A DNA stretch of 64,000 nt from positions 163,360-227,359 of the forward strand of contig NZ_QLLN01000001.1 of NCBI RefSeq assembly GCF_003259375.1. Direction: 5' to 3'. The notes below the pieces were generated by a model that saw nothing but the letters and a program-made list of their open reading frames with translations, was not told where the DNA came from and searched no databases. The position numbers and the translations under genes were made by a program. Numbering within the stretch: position 1 is the stretch's first letter; the number at the start of each line of letters is the position of its first letter. This document shows positions 53,882-63,510 of the stretch, in pieces. This DNA comes from Arenibacter echinorum. Lineage in GTDB: Bacteria > Bacteroidota > Bacteroidia > Flavobacteriales > Flavobacteriaceae.

Positions 53882-54898
53882 ATGAAGAAAGTCCTATCAC
53901 TTTTAATCTTTTTTGTCACTTTTAATGGCATTTCGCAGACCCTGCCAAAAAGTATCAAAGTATCCAAGATATACTCCGATGATAATTACAATGCCTTTAC
54001 ATCTTTAATTAGATTTAATGGAGACTTTTATTGTGCATTTCGCTCAGGGGAAAGGCATGTTTATGGAAAGGATGGCGTAATAAAAATTATTACCTCCGAG
54101 GATGGAAAAGAATGGAAGAAAGTGGATGAAATTTCTTTAAAAGGGTTTGATTTGCGCGACCCCAAGCTGTCCATTACTCCAAAAGGGCAAATAATGCTTA
54201 CCATGGGAGGGTCTATTTATGATGGCAAGACCTTGTTGGGTGGAATACCTCATGTAGCATTCTCCAACCCTGAAGGGACCAAGTTCAACCCGCCACAACC
54301 TATTAAATATGATGCCGATATAAAATCGAAATTCGATTGGCTCTGGAGCTTAACTTGGCATGAGGGTACGGGCTATGGAGGCATGTATTCCAGAAAAGAA
54401 AATGAAGAAGGTGAAAATGAGACGACCATAAAATTGGTAAAAACCACCAATGGAGTGGATTATCAAAGGGTTGCCGATTTGGGAATTGAAGGAAATCCCA
54501 ATGAATCCACAATTCGCTTTTTGCCCAATGGTGACATGTTAATGCTTATAAGACGTGAAAAGGGAAACAAAAGGGCTTATTTGGGACAAAGTAGTCCTCC
54601 TTTTACCGACTGGAATTTTATCGAGTCGCCCTACTTTATAGGAGGTCCAGACTTTGTGCCGATAGGCGATAATCATTTTATTGGTGGGGGAAGGATTAAT
54701 AGTGAGTATACTGGACTGGTTTCCTTTGGTGAAAATGGAGATTTTAAAGAGGTATTGAAATTGCCATCTAATTCCGATAGCAGCTATCCAGGTTTTGTTT
54801 TTGAAAATAATACCCTATACATGAGCTACTATTCTTCCCACGAGACTGAAAAAACCTCCATTTATTTTGCCGAAATACCCTTGGTTGAACTTAAATGA
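53882..54898 (+). CDS. Secreted sialidase-fold (BNR) protein
   Basis: The ATG at 53882 gives 338 residues with a signal peptide (VLSLLIFFVTFNGISQ); a longer frame to 53849 adds only a basic head. The rest is a six-bladed propeller in the manner of sialidases, with one clear Asp-box (S-E-D-G-K-E-W) and repeated 'F-x-x-G-D-x-Y-C-A-F-R-S-G-E' and 'STIRFLPNGDMLMLIRRE' blade edges. These Arg residues resemble the arginine cluster of exo-sialidases, but no full catalytic set can be named. It could be a glycosidase or lyase of another specificity. It leads a run of three secreted catabolic genes. Confidence 0.72.
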   Translation: MKKVLSLLIFFVTFNGISQTLPKSIKVSKIYSDDNYNAFTSLIRFNGDFYCAFRSGERHVYGKDGVIKIITSEDGKEWKKVDEISLKGFDLRDPKLSITPKGQIMLTMGGSIYDGKTLLGGIPHVAFSNPEGTKFNPPQPIKYDADIKSKFDWLWSLTWHEGTGYGGMYSRKENEEGENETTIKLVKTTNGVDYQRVADLGIEGNPNESTIRFLPNGDMLMLIRREKGNKRAYLGQSSPPFTDWNFIESPYFIGGPDFVPIGDNHFIGGGRINSEYTGLVSFGENGDFKEVLKLPSNSDSSYPGFVFENNTLYMSYYSSHETEKTSIYFAEIPLVELK

Positions 54899-54934
54899 AT
54901 ACCAATGCGTAAGTTTACCCTCTAAAATCCAATA

Positions 54935-56092
54935 ATGAGTATAAAATTTATTTTTAGTCCAATACTTCTCTGGGTGTTGCTGGGAATCGCCTTCTCTTGT
55001 AAGAGCATTAAAACAACCAACAAAATATTGGTTTCCAAAGAACCTGAAACCGTTTTGAGCCTACAGCCTTCGGTAAGCAACCCCCGTAACAGTGAGGGGG
55101 ATTTTATAAGGTTGAAAAATGGAAATCTGTTATTTGTATATACCCATTATACCGAAGGCTCTGGGTCCGACCATGACCCAGCACATTTGGCAAGCAGATA
55201 TTCCGATGACAATGGAATTACATGGAGTAAACAGGATAAGGTGTTGCTGCCTAATGAAGGAGGAATGAATGTGATGTCCATTTCCCTATTGCGACTTCAA
55301 AATGGTTCCATAGCCTTATTTTACTTGAGGAAGAATAGTACAGAGGATTGTATTCCCATGATGAGAATATCCACGGATGAGACACAGAGTTGGAGTTCGC
55401 CAATTCCCTGTATCACTGACAAGAAAGGGTATTTTGTTTTGAATAACGATAGGGTTATTCAGCTGGAAGATGGGCGATTGCTGTTTGCAGTGGCAGAACA
55501 CCCCACTACCGAAAAAGGTTTCAGTGCCCAAGGCAATTTATTTTCTTATTACTCCGATGATAATGGCAAAACCTGGACTTCCAGCGAAATGGTGCCCAAT
55601 AATACAGAAACTATCACCCAGGAACCAGGTCTTATAGAAATGAATGATGGCCGGATCATGATGTATATTCGGGCCAGCGGTGGGGTACAGCAGCTGTCAT
55701 TTTCAAAAGATCGCGGGGCTACATGGAGTGCTATTGAGCCTAGTTCTATTTATTCCCCCCTTTCGCCGGCTACTATAGAAAAAGTCCCTGGAACCAAGGA
55801 TTGGGTTATGGTGTGGAACAATAACGATGGTTCCGATCCAGTAATTAAAGGTAAAAGAACCCCTTTTACGATTGCAATTTCCAAGGACGAGGGAAAAACA
55901 TGGGGCAATATTAAAAATATTGCAACAGACCCTGAAGGCTGGTATTGTTATACCGCCTTGTATTTTATAGATTCGCAAAATCTTATTTTAGGGCATTGCG
56001 CCGGCAACAGTATCCAAAGAACAGGGTTGGCGGTAACCAATTTAACCACCCTGAATTGGGATTGGATAATTAAATCTGAGGATAAAGAATAA
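54935..56092 (+). CDS. Exo-alpha-sialidase-like lipoprotein with Asp-boxes
   Basis: The 385-residue lipoprotein (signal to Cys22, AFSCKS) is a sialidase-type propeller with five Asp-boxes of the form S-x-D-x-G-x-T-W: 'SDDNGITW', 'STDETQSW', 'SDDNGKTW', 'SKDRGATW' and 'SKDEGKTW'. 'NPRNSEGDFIRLKNGNLLFVYTHY' supplies the N-terminal Arg region. The family includes sialidases and other hydrolases of acidic glycans; the substrate here is not proven. It starts 36 bases after the previous sialidase-fold gene, so both are likely in one transcript and act on the same glycan. Confidence 0.8.
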   Translation: MSIKFIFSPILLWVLLGIAFSCKSIKTTNKILVSKEPETVLSLQPSVSNPRNSEGDFIRLKNGNLLFVYTHYTEGSGSDHDPAHLASRYSDDNGITWSKQDKVLLPNEGGMNVMSISLLRLQNGSIALFYLRKNSTEDCIPMMRISTDETQSWSSPIPCITDKKGYFVLNNDRVIQLEDGRLLFAVAEHPTTEKGFSAQGNLFSYYSDDNGKTWTSSEMVPNNTETITQEPGLIEMNDGRIMMYIRASGGVQQLSFSKDRGATWSAIEPSSIYSPLSPATIEKVPGTKDWVMVWNNNDGSDPVIKGKRTPFTIAISKDEGKTWGNIKNIATDPEGWYCYTALYFIDSQNLILGHCAGNSIQRTGLAVTNLTTLNWDWIIKSEDKE

Positions 56093-56204
56093 CATTTTTC
56101 GTCTTTAGGCAGGTATTTAATATGGATTTATTGGAAATTGGGTAATTTGTATTCCAATTTCGTCTGTTTTATAAAATAATCAACAAAATCTGAAACTAAC
56201 ACTT

Positions 56205-57965
56205 ATGAACTTAAAGTATAGGTATTGTATTTTTCTCATAATGATTTTGGGGCTAACTTCTAGTGGCTATACCCAGAAGAATCAACGTCCCAATGTAATC
56301 TTGGTGATTACGGATGATCAAGGGTACGGGGATTTGGGGTTTACTGGAAACCCCCATGTACAAACACCGGTCATTGATGCCTTGGCACGTGAAAGTGTTA
56401 GGTTCAACAATTTTTACGTTTCCCCAGTTTGTGCTCCTACCAGATCCAGTTTAATGACAGGTCGATATTCCTTGCGTACAGGTATGCGTGATACATACAA
56501 TGGGGGAGCCATTATGGCTTCCAATGAGGTTACCATAGCCGAGATGTTGAAGCAGGCCGATTATACGACCGGGGCTTTTGGGAAATGGCATTTAGGGGAT
56601 AATTATCCAAGTAGGCCCAGCGACCAGGGTTTTGACGAATCAGTTATTCACCTTTCTGGAGGCATGGGGCAGGTAGGTGATATTACTACTTATTTTAAGG
56701 GGGATAGAAGTTATTTTGACCCTGTACTTTGGCACAATAATCAACAGGAATCTTTTGATGGCTATTGCTCCGATATTTTTACCGACCAGGCCATCAATTT
56801 TATTGATAAAAATAAAGAATCCCCTTTTTTCTGCTATTTGGCTTTTAATGCTCCACATACCCCCTTGCAGGTGCCTGATTCCTATTATCAAAAGTACAAG
56901 GATATAGATCCTTCTACCGGGTTTGGTAAGGAGGGAAAGCCTTTTTCAAAAATGAGCGAAAAGGATAAGGAAGATGCCAGAAAGGTTTATGCCATGGTAA
57001 ACAATATTGATGACAACCTCGGCAAACTCTTCAAAAAATTGGATGCCTTGGGACTATCGGAAAACACCCTAATAATTTTTATGACCGATAATGGTCCCCA
57101 GCAGACCAGATATGTGAGTGGTATGAGGGGGCTAAAGGGAGATGTATACAATGGGGGTGTCCGAGTGCCATTTTATTTGAAGTATCCAGCACTTTCCAAG
57201 GGTAACAAAGATGTAGAAACCATGACGGCACATTTGGATGTACTGCCTACACTATCGGCAATTTGCGATGTGGAAATGCCCAAGGATAGGATAATAGATG
57301 GTAAAAGTCTTGTTCCATTAATACATGGCCAGCCAGTGGAGTGGGCGGATCGGTCCTTGTTTTTTTATTGGTCGCGTCGCTACCCTGAGCTATACAACAA
57401 TATGGCCATTCAAAAAGCGGGATATAAATTGGTGGGAAAAACTGACTATAATGCCGCTATTGAAGATTTCGAATTGTTCCAGCTTACCAAGGATCCCTAT
57501 GAGCAGTACAATGTGATAAAGGAAAACAAGGCATTGGCCATGGACCTTAAATATGAATTGGATAAAATATACGGGGAGTTGATCTTTTCTGAAAATCTTG
57601 TAAACCCTCCAAAAATTTTGGTGGGTACCCCGTATGAGAATCCGGTAATTTTGAATAGGAATGATGCTGGAGGGGAACGTGGTATATGGAATCAAGAGGA
57701 AATTTATGGTCATTGGGATACTGATATTGAAGAAGGTTATTATGATATTACCTTTAAGTTTGTTAAGCCGGTAGTCGCCAATGGGAAAATGGTTTTGGAG
57801 GCCAATACCCTGGTAAGGCAAATGGAAAATAAAAAGGGGAATACCGATATTATAAAAATGGAGAAAGTTTATTTTCCAAAAATGACGGGCAAACTTTTGC
57901 CATTTTATGCCGTAGGCAACAAAAATATCTTTCCTTTTTGGATGGAAATGGAAAGAGTGGATTAG
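56205..57965 (+). CDS. S1-family arylsulfatase-type sulfatase, secreted
   Basis: The 586-residue protein has a signal peptide (to about residue 24). The formylglycine site is C76-A-P-T-R followed by SSLMTGRYSLRTG. Metal ligands are in 'LVITDDQGYGDLG' (D37-D38) and 'IFMTDNGPQ'. 'FGKWHLGDNYPSRPSDQGFDE' is the usual second block. The C-terminal 110 residues form an extra beta-domain after the catalytic part. It follows the two sialidase-fold genes at 112 bases and probably desulfates the same glycan. It has no place in the alginate pathway itself. Confidence 0.88.
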   Translation: MNLKYRYCIFLIMILGLTSSGYTQKNQRPNVILVITDDQGYGDLGFTGNPHVQTPVIDALARESVRFNNFYVSPVCAPTRSSLMTGRYSLRTGMRDTYNGGAIMASNEVTIAEMLKQADYTTGAFGKWHLGDNYPSRPSDQGFDESVIHLSGGMGQVGDITTYFKGDRSYFDPVLWHNNQQESFDGYCSDIFTDQAINFIDKNKESPFFCYLAFNAPHTPLQVPDSYYQKYKDIDPSTGFGKEGKPFSKMSEKDKEDARKVYAMVNNIDDNLGKLFKKLDALGLSENTLIIFMTDNGPQQTRYVSGMRGLKGDVYNGGVRVPFYLKYPALSKGNKDVETMTAHLDVLPTLSAICDVEMPKDRIIDGKSLVPLIHGQPVEWADRSLFFYWSRRYPELYNNMAIQKAGYKLVGKTDYNAAIEDFELFQLTKDPYEQYNVIKENKALAMDLKYELDKIYGELIFSENLVNPPKILVGTPYENPVILNRNDAGGERGIWNQEEIYGHWDTDIEEGYYDITFKFVKPVVANGKMVLEANTLVRQMENKKGNTDIIKMEKVYFPKMTGKLLPFYAVGNKNIFPFWMEMERVD

Positions 57966-58098
57966 GTTCTAATGTATTTGTTTCTTGTTCATTTTCAAGG
58001 AAATGGATGAATTTTTTAGATTCATATTTTTTCCAAAGTGGTACATTAATTAATTGTTGTACGAGACCTTTATTGGCGTACATTCGCGCAAAATATTT

Positions 58099-58707
58099 AT
58101 GTCCATGGAAAGTAGGGTAAAAGCAGTTGAGGCATTATTCGCCGGTTTGGATCTTGAAATTGCTACTTTTCAATCCCAAACGGGTCTGGGCTGTAAAGCA
58201 GGATGCGGTAAATGTTGCACCCATCCGGATATAGACGCTTCCCCTTTGGAATTTCTGCCATGGGCTTTCCATCTCTTTTTGAATGGGAAGGCAGAAACAA
58301 CTTTGGAGGAATTAAAAATAAGTGAAAGTTCTATTTGCCCTTTATACCGACCATTGTCCGTTTTGGATAGTAATAGCGGGAGATGTGGTGATTATAAGTA
58401 TCGTGGACTAATATGTCGCTTGTTTGGCTATGGCGCCAGTAGGGACAAGATGGGAGAACTCCGTTTGGCTACCTGCAAGATTATAAAGGAAAGCCAAGCC
58501 GATCTATATGAGAATTCCAAGGTAGCGATGAAAAACGGACTTTATGTGCCCATTTTTACTGACTATTATATGAACCTTAATCAGATAGATTTTAGGATGG
58601 GTAATATTATACTTCCTATCAACAAGGCCATGAAGGCTGCGATAGAAGAAGTGCTTCAATATTATGCATACCGTCCCTTTCCTGAAGGGCACAAGGTTAC
58701 AGCTTAA
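58099..58707 (+). CDS. YkgJ-family cysteine-cluster protein
   Basis: Starting at the ATG at 58099 gives 202 residues; the frame extends upstream without a good start. The YkgJ (CxxCxxxxC) cluster is clear: 'GLGCKAGCGKCCTHPDI' with four Cys, then 'ICPLY', 'GRCGDYKYRGLICRLFGYGA' with more Cys. The family is thought to bind a zinc or iron-sulfur cluster and its function is unknown. It is cytoplasmic (no signal peptide) and stands alone. Confidence 0.82.
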   Translation: MSMESRVKAVEALFAGLDLEIATFQSQTGLGCKAGCGKCCTHPDIDASPLEFLPWAFHLFLNGKAETTLEELKISESSICPLYRPLSVLDSNSGRCGDYKYRGLICRLFGYGASRDKMGELRLATCKIIKESQADLYENSKVAMKNGLYVPIFTDYYMNLNQIDFRMGNIILPINKAMKAAIEEVLQYYAYRPFPEGHKVTA

Positions 58708-59056
58708 TATCCTCCAAAAATTTACCCCAAAACTTGGTTTTTACTTGTTTTGATCAGATTTCTTTTACTGATTAAGTTCATTTTGAATGCTCTGGCGGAC
58801 GTCGAAATGTTATCATTATTCCTTCCTTTGCTTTATGGGATTGTCCGTTCCGTTCAGGCCGGCTTGCCCTGAGGTAATTGACTCTAAAATCTTGTAAAAC
58901 CACTTTAATTCATTTTGGGTATGGTGTTTTTTGACTAGTTTTGAAATGAGGTCTGTCGAGATATTTATTTGGTGGGAGGTAAATTTTATTTTGTCTTAAA
59001 AATAACATGACATCTTCAGGCTAAAAAGTAGATCGGACTTAAAGGATAATTATAAA
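58708..59056. other. Intergenic region before the esterase gene
   Basis: About 350 bases with no visible gene, repeat or clear terminator. The last 120 bases are AT-rich and presumably contain the promoter of the esterase gene. Confidence 0.4.
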
Positions 59057-59872
59057 ATGATGAGACAATTATTGACTACACTGTTTGTTATTTGTGCCGC
59101 ACTGAGTGCTTTTGCATCGCGGCTAGATACCTTAAAGGTGCCAAGTAAGTCAATGGGTAAATCCATTGCTAATCTGGTAATTTTGCCGGATAGTTATACC
59201 GCACAGAAGCAAGGATACCCGGTGCTTTATCTGTTGCATGGGGCTGGAGGCGACCATACGGATTGGGTTACCAAGGTAGATGCCATAAAAAAGTATGCCG
59301 ATGCCTATAACATGATTATAGTTTGTCCGGATGGAAGTAAGACCAGTTGGTATTTTGATAGTCCAGTAGATCCGGTCATGCGTTATGAGACCTATGTTGC
59401 CAAGGAGTTGGTTCAGGCGGTGGATAAGAAATACAATACTCTGGCCAATAGTAAATCTAGGGCCATTACCGGCTTGAGTATGGGCGGTCATGGGGCATTT
59501 TACCTAGCCTTTAAACATCAGGAGGTTTGGGGTGCTGCCGGAAGTATGAGCGGGGGACTGGATATCCGTCCTTTTCCTGAGAATTGGGACCTTTCACAGC
59601 GCTTGGGCGATTATGCTGTAAATCCTGACAATTGGGAAGATAACACGGTAATCAATATGGTGCATTTGTTGAAAAAGGACAATCTAAAGCTCATTTTTGA
59701 TTGTGGGGTGAATGATTTCTTTTATGATGCGAACATGAGAATGCACCAAATATTAATGGAAAGAAATATTCCCCATGATTATATTGAACGCCCAGGAAGC
59801 CATAATTGGGATTATTGGGCCAATGCAATTCAGTTCCAACTATTGTTTTTTGATAGTTTTTTTAAATCCTAA
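59057..59872 (+). CDS. Secreted esterase D / CE1-like alpha/beta-hydrolase
   Basis: The 271-residue enzyme has a signal peptide (to about residue 20, LSAFAS). The esterase fold is shown by 'YPVLYLLHGAGGDHTDW', the nucleophile elbow G-L-S-M-G-G-H (Ser about 139), an acid Asp in 'IFDCGVNDFFYD' and the catalytic His in 'RPGSHNWDYW'. This matches the esterase D / feruloyl esterase (CE1) group, which removes acyl groups from sugars or phenolics. It is exported and stands alone. Alginate in bacteria and brown algae can be acylated, but the link is only positional. Confidence 0.85.
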   Translation: MMRQLLTTLFVICAALSAFASRLDTLKVPSKSMGKSIANLVILPDSYTAQKQGYPVLYLLHGAGGDHTDWVTKVDAIKKYADAYNMIIVCPDGSKTSWYFDSPVDPVMRYETYVAKELVQAVDKKYNTLANSKSRAITGLSMGGHGAFYLAFKHQEVWGAAGSMSGGLDIRPFPENWDLSQRLGDYAVNPDNWEDNTVINMVHLLKKDNLKLIFDCGVNDFFYDANMRMHQILMERNIPHDYIERPGSHNWDYWANAIQFQLLFFDSFFKS

Positions 59873-59935
59873 GGTTGGGTTGTATTTCTTGTTGACCTAA
59901 CCCCGGAGTTCTAATTGCATAGAACATTTTGGGAG

Positions 59936-61573
59936 CTAAACCTTTAAATCTATTTCTTTAAGGTTCTCTATTCTGTTGCGTACCAAGAAGGCATCTATGG
60001 TCTCAAAATGTTCTATGACGCGTTTGTCCTTAAATTCGAACACTTTTTGAGACAGGCCTTGTAGAAAATCCCGGTCGTGGGAGACCAATATAAGAGTGCC
60101 ATCAAAGGCAAGCAGGGCTTCTTTAAGTACATCCTTGGATTTTAGATCCAAATGGTTGGTGGGTTCATCCAGTATCAAAAGATTCACCGGTTCTAAAAGT
60201 AATTTCACCATTGCAAGACGGGTTTTCTCCCCTCCCGAAAGTACACTTACCTTTTTTTCCAAGTCATCTCCGCTAAACATGAACCTGCCGAGAATATTTT
60301 TGATCTGGGTCCGTACGTCCCCTTCAGCTACTTCATCCACTGTCTGGAAGATGGTGAGTTCAGGGTCTAGCAAGGAGGCTTGGTTTTGTGCAAAATAACC
60401 CACTTTTACATTATGCCCCAAGCTGCATTTGCCATCTACTTCAATTTCGCCCAAAATGGCCTTGATCATAGTAGATTTCCCTTCGCCGTTCCTCCCTACA
60501 AAAGAAACCTTTTCGCCTCGTGAAATCGAGAGATTGGCATCTTTGAAAACCACATGGTCCCCATAACTTTTGGATAGCCCTTCGGCAGTAACCGGATAGT
60601 CCCCAGAGCGAATGGAGGGAGGAAACCTCAGTTTTAGGGCTGAGGTATCTATTTCGTCAATTTCAATAATCTGCAGTTTTTCCAACATCCGTTCTCTCGA
60701 AGTTACCTGGTTGGTTTTGGAATAGGTGCCCTTAAATCGGTCAATAAAGGCCTGGTTGTCCGCAATAAACTTTTGTTGTTCCTGATAAGCTTTTATTTGG
60801 TGACTTCGTCTGTCTTCCCTCAATTGAAGGTAATGGGTGTAGTTGGCCTTGTAGTCATAGATCCTGCCCATGGTCACTTCTATGGTTCTGTTGGTAATAT
60901 TATCTATAAAGGTTTTGTCGTGGGAGATTACCACAACCGCCTTGGCCTTGTTCAACAGGAAATCCTCCAGCCAAATTACGGATTCGATATCTACGTGGTT
61001 GGTGGGCTCATCCAAAAGGATCAGGTCCGGCTTTTGCAATAATATCTTGGCAAGTTCTATTCTCATTCTCCATCCCCCGCTGAATTCACTGGTAAGGCGA
61101 TGAAAATCTTCGCGTTTAAACCCTAATCCCCTCAATGCCTTTTCTACCTCTGCCTCGTAATTTATTTCTTCAAGAGCATAGAACTTTTCGCCTAGGTCCG
61201 ATACTTTTTCAATGATATTCATATAAGCGTCCGATTCATAATCGGTACGGGTTTCCAATTCTTTATTAAGGCGTTCAATTTCATCGCGCATACTAAAGAT
61301 TTCCTTAAAGGCTTTGGAAGCTTCCTCGAAAACGGTACAACTGTCATCGGTCAGTAAATGCTGGGGCAAATAGGCAATTACAGCGTCCTTGGGATAACGA
61401 ATATGACCACGGGTTGCTTTTTGCTCTCCCGCAATTATCTTCATCATAGTAGATTTACCGGCCCCGTTTTTACCCATTAGGGCAATTTTATCATTTTCGT
61501 TGATAACGAAGGAAACGTCACTAAACAAGGTATCTCCACTAAACTCAACTGCTATTGCATCTACAGAAATCAT
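59936..61573 (-). CDS. ABC-F family ATPase
   Basis: The 545-residue protein contains two ABC domains without membrane segments: Walker A 'GKNGAGKST' (about residue 34) and 'GRNGEGKST' (about 350); signatures 'FSGGWRMR' and 'LSGGEKTR'; Walker B 'LILLDEPTNHVD' and 'LLILDEPTNHLD'. Between them is the charged ABC-F linker (about 240-310). ABC-F proteins bind the ribosomal E-site and relieve stalling or antibiotic block. The overall look is of the YbiT/Uup group rather than an antibiotic-resistance member. Single gene. Confidence 0.9.
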   Translation of the reverse strand: MISVDAIAVEFSGDTLFSDVSFVINENDKIALMGKNGAGKSTMMKIIAGEQKATRGHIRYPKDAVIAYLPQHLLTDDSCTVFEEASKAFKEIFSMRDEIERLNKELETRTDYESDAYMNIIEKVSDLGEKFYALEEINYEAEVEKALRGLGFKREDFHRLTSEFSGGWRMRIELAKILLQKPDLILLDEPTNHVDIESVIWLEDFLLNKAKAVVVISHDKTFIDNITNRTIEVTMGRIYDYKANYTHYLQLREDRRSHQIKAYQEQQKFIADNQAFIDRFKGTYSKTNQVTSRERMLEKLQIIEIDEIDTSALKLRFPPSIRSGDYPVTAEGLSKSYGDHVVFKDANLSISRGEKVSFVGRNGEGKSTMIKAILGEIEVDGKCSLGHNVKVGYFAQNQASLLDPELTIFQTVDEVAEGDVRTQIKNILGRFMFSGDDLEKKVSVLSGGEKTRLAMVKLLLEPVNLLILDEPTNHLDLKSKDVLKEALLAFDGTLILVSHDRDFLQGLSQKVFEFKDKRVIEHFETIDAFLVRNRIENLKEIDLKV

Positions 61574-61852
61574 ATTTCAATTTTAAGTTTGCAAAACTAT
61601 AAAAAAGCATGATACACTAACTATTTAATTGCTAGGTTGTGAATTTTAGTCTCGCCCCAAAATATAAGATAGTTTCTTAAATTTAAATTTAGTGCGGGTA
61701 AACGAGCTATATCTTAATCATGATTAGGAATGATTCATATACTTGTTGTTGCCCGGTTGAACGGAGATAAAAGGAGTAAGGTCGAATAAAATTAGCTTTT
61801 ATACTATGTTAAAATTCAATTGTTTACATTTATTTTCATTAAAACAAATAAG

Positions 61853-62722
61853 ATGGATGATAAATTAGTAATAAATTTTACGCCTACTGGAATGATACCG
61901 ACCAAAAGTATGACTCCATATGTTCCGGTGAGCGTTTCTGAAATCGTTGAGGATGTACATAAGGCTTGCGAATTGGGAATAACCATGGTGCATTTACACG
62001 CTAGGGACCCTATTTCAGGAGAGCCGACTCATGAAAAGGAGATTTATGGTGAAATTATCGAGGGCATTAGAAAGCATGCCCCTTACCTTGTTATCTGTGT
62101 ATCCCTTAGTGGAAGAAATGTAAAAAAACTAGAATTAAGGGCAGATCCGTTGATGTTGGAAGGGCCATTAAAACCCGATTTTGGTAGCTTAACCCTAAGC
62201 TCTTTAAATTTTAACCAAACGGCAAGTATAAATTCCCCCTCAATGGTACAAGATTTGGCTGCACTTATGAAAGAAAAAGGCATTGTTCCGGAATTGGAAG
62301 TATTTGATATTGGAATGATCAACTATTCCAAGTATTTAGAAAGGAAGGGGCTTATTAAATCACCATACTACTTTAATCTGCTATTGGGAAATATTGCTTG
62401 CGCTCAAGCCGATATTCTACATACAGGTGTTATGATTCGTGATATTCCTGAAGATTCAATTTATAGCTTGGCAGGAATTGGAAATCAACAGTTGAAGATG
62501 AACTCATTGGCTATTGCTATTGGTGCTGGGGTAAGGGTAGGATTGGAGGATAATATTTGGTTTGATACCTCAAGGACGAAACTAGCTACCAATATAGGTT
62601 TACTAGAAAGAATTCATACTATAGCTAAGGCTAATGATCGAGAAATTATGACGCCGCAAGAATTTAGGTTGAAAATGAAACTGGAGCCTGGAAATGGAAA
62701 ATATGGAAGAAAAGCATCCTAA
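61853..62722 (+). CDS. BKACE-family beta-keto acid cleavage enzyme
   Basis: From the ATG at 61853 (289 residues) the protein matches the family named after 3-keto-5-aminohexanoate cleavage enzyme. These enzymes condense a beta-keto acid with acetyl-CoA to give acetoacetate and a new acyl-CoA. The zinc ligands H47-L-H49 lie in 'MVHLHARDPISGEPTHE'; further blocks are 'PDFGSLTLSSLNF', 'PELEVFDIGM', 'SLAGIGNQQLKMNSLAIAIGAGVRVGLEDN', the last carrying the catalytic Glu region. Its 3' end overlaps the next gene by 29 bases, so both are expressed together. The substrate acid is not indicated. Confidence 0.85.
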   Translation: MDDKLVINFTPTGMIPTKSMTPYVPVSVSEIVEDVHKACELGITMVHLHARDPISGEPTHEKEIYGEIIEGIRKHAPYLVICVSLSGRNVKKLELRADPLMLEGPLKPDFGSLTLSSLNFNQTASINSPSMVQDLAALMKEKGIVPELEVFDIGMINYSKYLERKGLIKSPYYFNLLLGNIACAQADILHTGVMIRDIPEDSIYSLAGIGNQQLKMNSLAIAIGAGVRVGLEDNIWFDTSRTKLATNIGLLERIHTIAKANDREIMTPQEFRLKMKLEPGNGKYGRKAS

Positions 62723-63383
62723 TTCAATAGAGATATCTTTAAAGGAGAGTAAAAAGATATCAACAGTCAAAAGATTTTTGAACATTATTAAAAATGGAAT
62801 GTTCCTATTTGGCTTGAAAAATCGTTTGGCAAAAATTGGGATTAACATTAAACCCTATTACTGGGTAAAAGAAGAGGTGGAAAAAAGTGAGGAACCAAAA
62901 ATTAAAGGTAATGTTTCAGAATTCACTTTTAGGGAGTTAAGTCTGGATGAAATGAAATTGATTAGTAAAGGCATAGACAATCTTAGTATTGAAAATTTGA
63001 TGGAAGATTATGAGAATTGTCAGCTATGTATGGGGTTGGAACATAAGGGTGAAATTGCAGCTTATATGTTTATCGGCCTGAACGACTTAAATTTTAAAGG
63101 CAAAATATTCCACATAAATGGGAATGAGGCATATCTTTATAACATGTGGACCTTTCATTCTTTTAGGGGTAGAAACCTTGCTCCCTATTTGCGTTATAAA
63201 TGTTATGAACTTTTGAAGGACCAAGGGAGAGATACCAAATATAGCGTCACCGACTATTTTAACAAGTCCTCTATAAAGTTTAAAAATAAACTCAATTCCA
63301 AGAACTTGCAACTTTATATATATATTGACTTGTTTGGTAAATGGAAAAGACACTACTTGCTAAAATCTTATACAGATAAATGA
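62694..63383 (+). CDS. GNAT-like protein overlapping the BKACE gene
   Basis: The 229-residue product begins inside the BKACE gene (29-base overlap; an alternative ATG is at 62703). Residues about 75-215 resemble a GNAT acyltransferase: 'AYLYNMWTFHSFRGRNLAPYLRYKCYELLKDQG' contains the acyl-CoA pyrophosphate loop (R-G-R-N-L-A), and 'YSVTDYFNKSSIKFKNKLN' the conserved Asn of the last helix. The first 70 residues are basic and helical. It is AT-richer than its neighbours. Coupling to a beta-keto acid enzyme suggests that both act in one acyl-CoA-using pathway, possibly modifying a surface glycan; that is inference. Confidence 0.62.
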   Translation: MENMEEKHPNSIEISLKESKKISTVKRFLNIIKNGMFLFGLKNRLAKIGINIKPYYWVKEEVEKSEEPKIKGNVSEFTFRELSLDEMKLISKGIDNLSIENLMEDYENCQLCMGLEHKGEIAAYMFIGLNDLNFKGKIFHINGNEAYLYNMWTFHSFRGRNLAPYLRYKCYELLKDQGRDTKYSVTDYFNKSSIKFKNKLNSKNLQLYIYIDLFGKWKRHYLLKSYTDK

Positions 63384-63510
63384 AACGTGCTTGTGAAATT
63401 CACGGCAGTGGTGCAATTTGCTCATTCGCTTTTAATTTAGAGACATAGATAAGGAACAATAAACGGTTAATCCACTGTTTTGTGGATGTATTCTTTTGTA
63501 CAGTACATGC

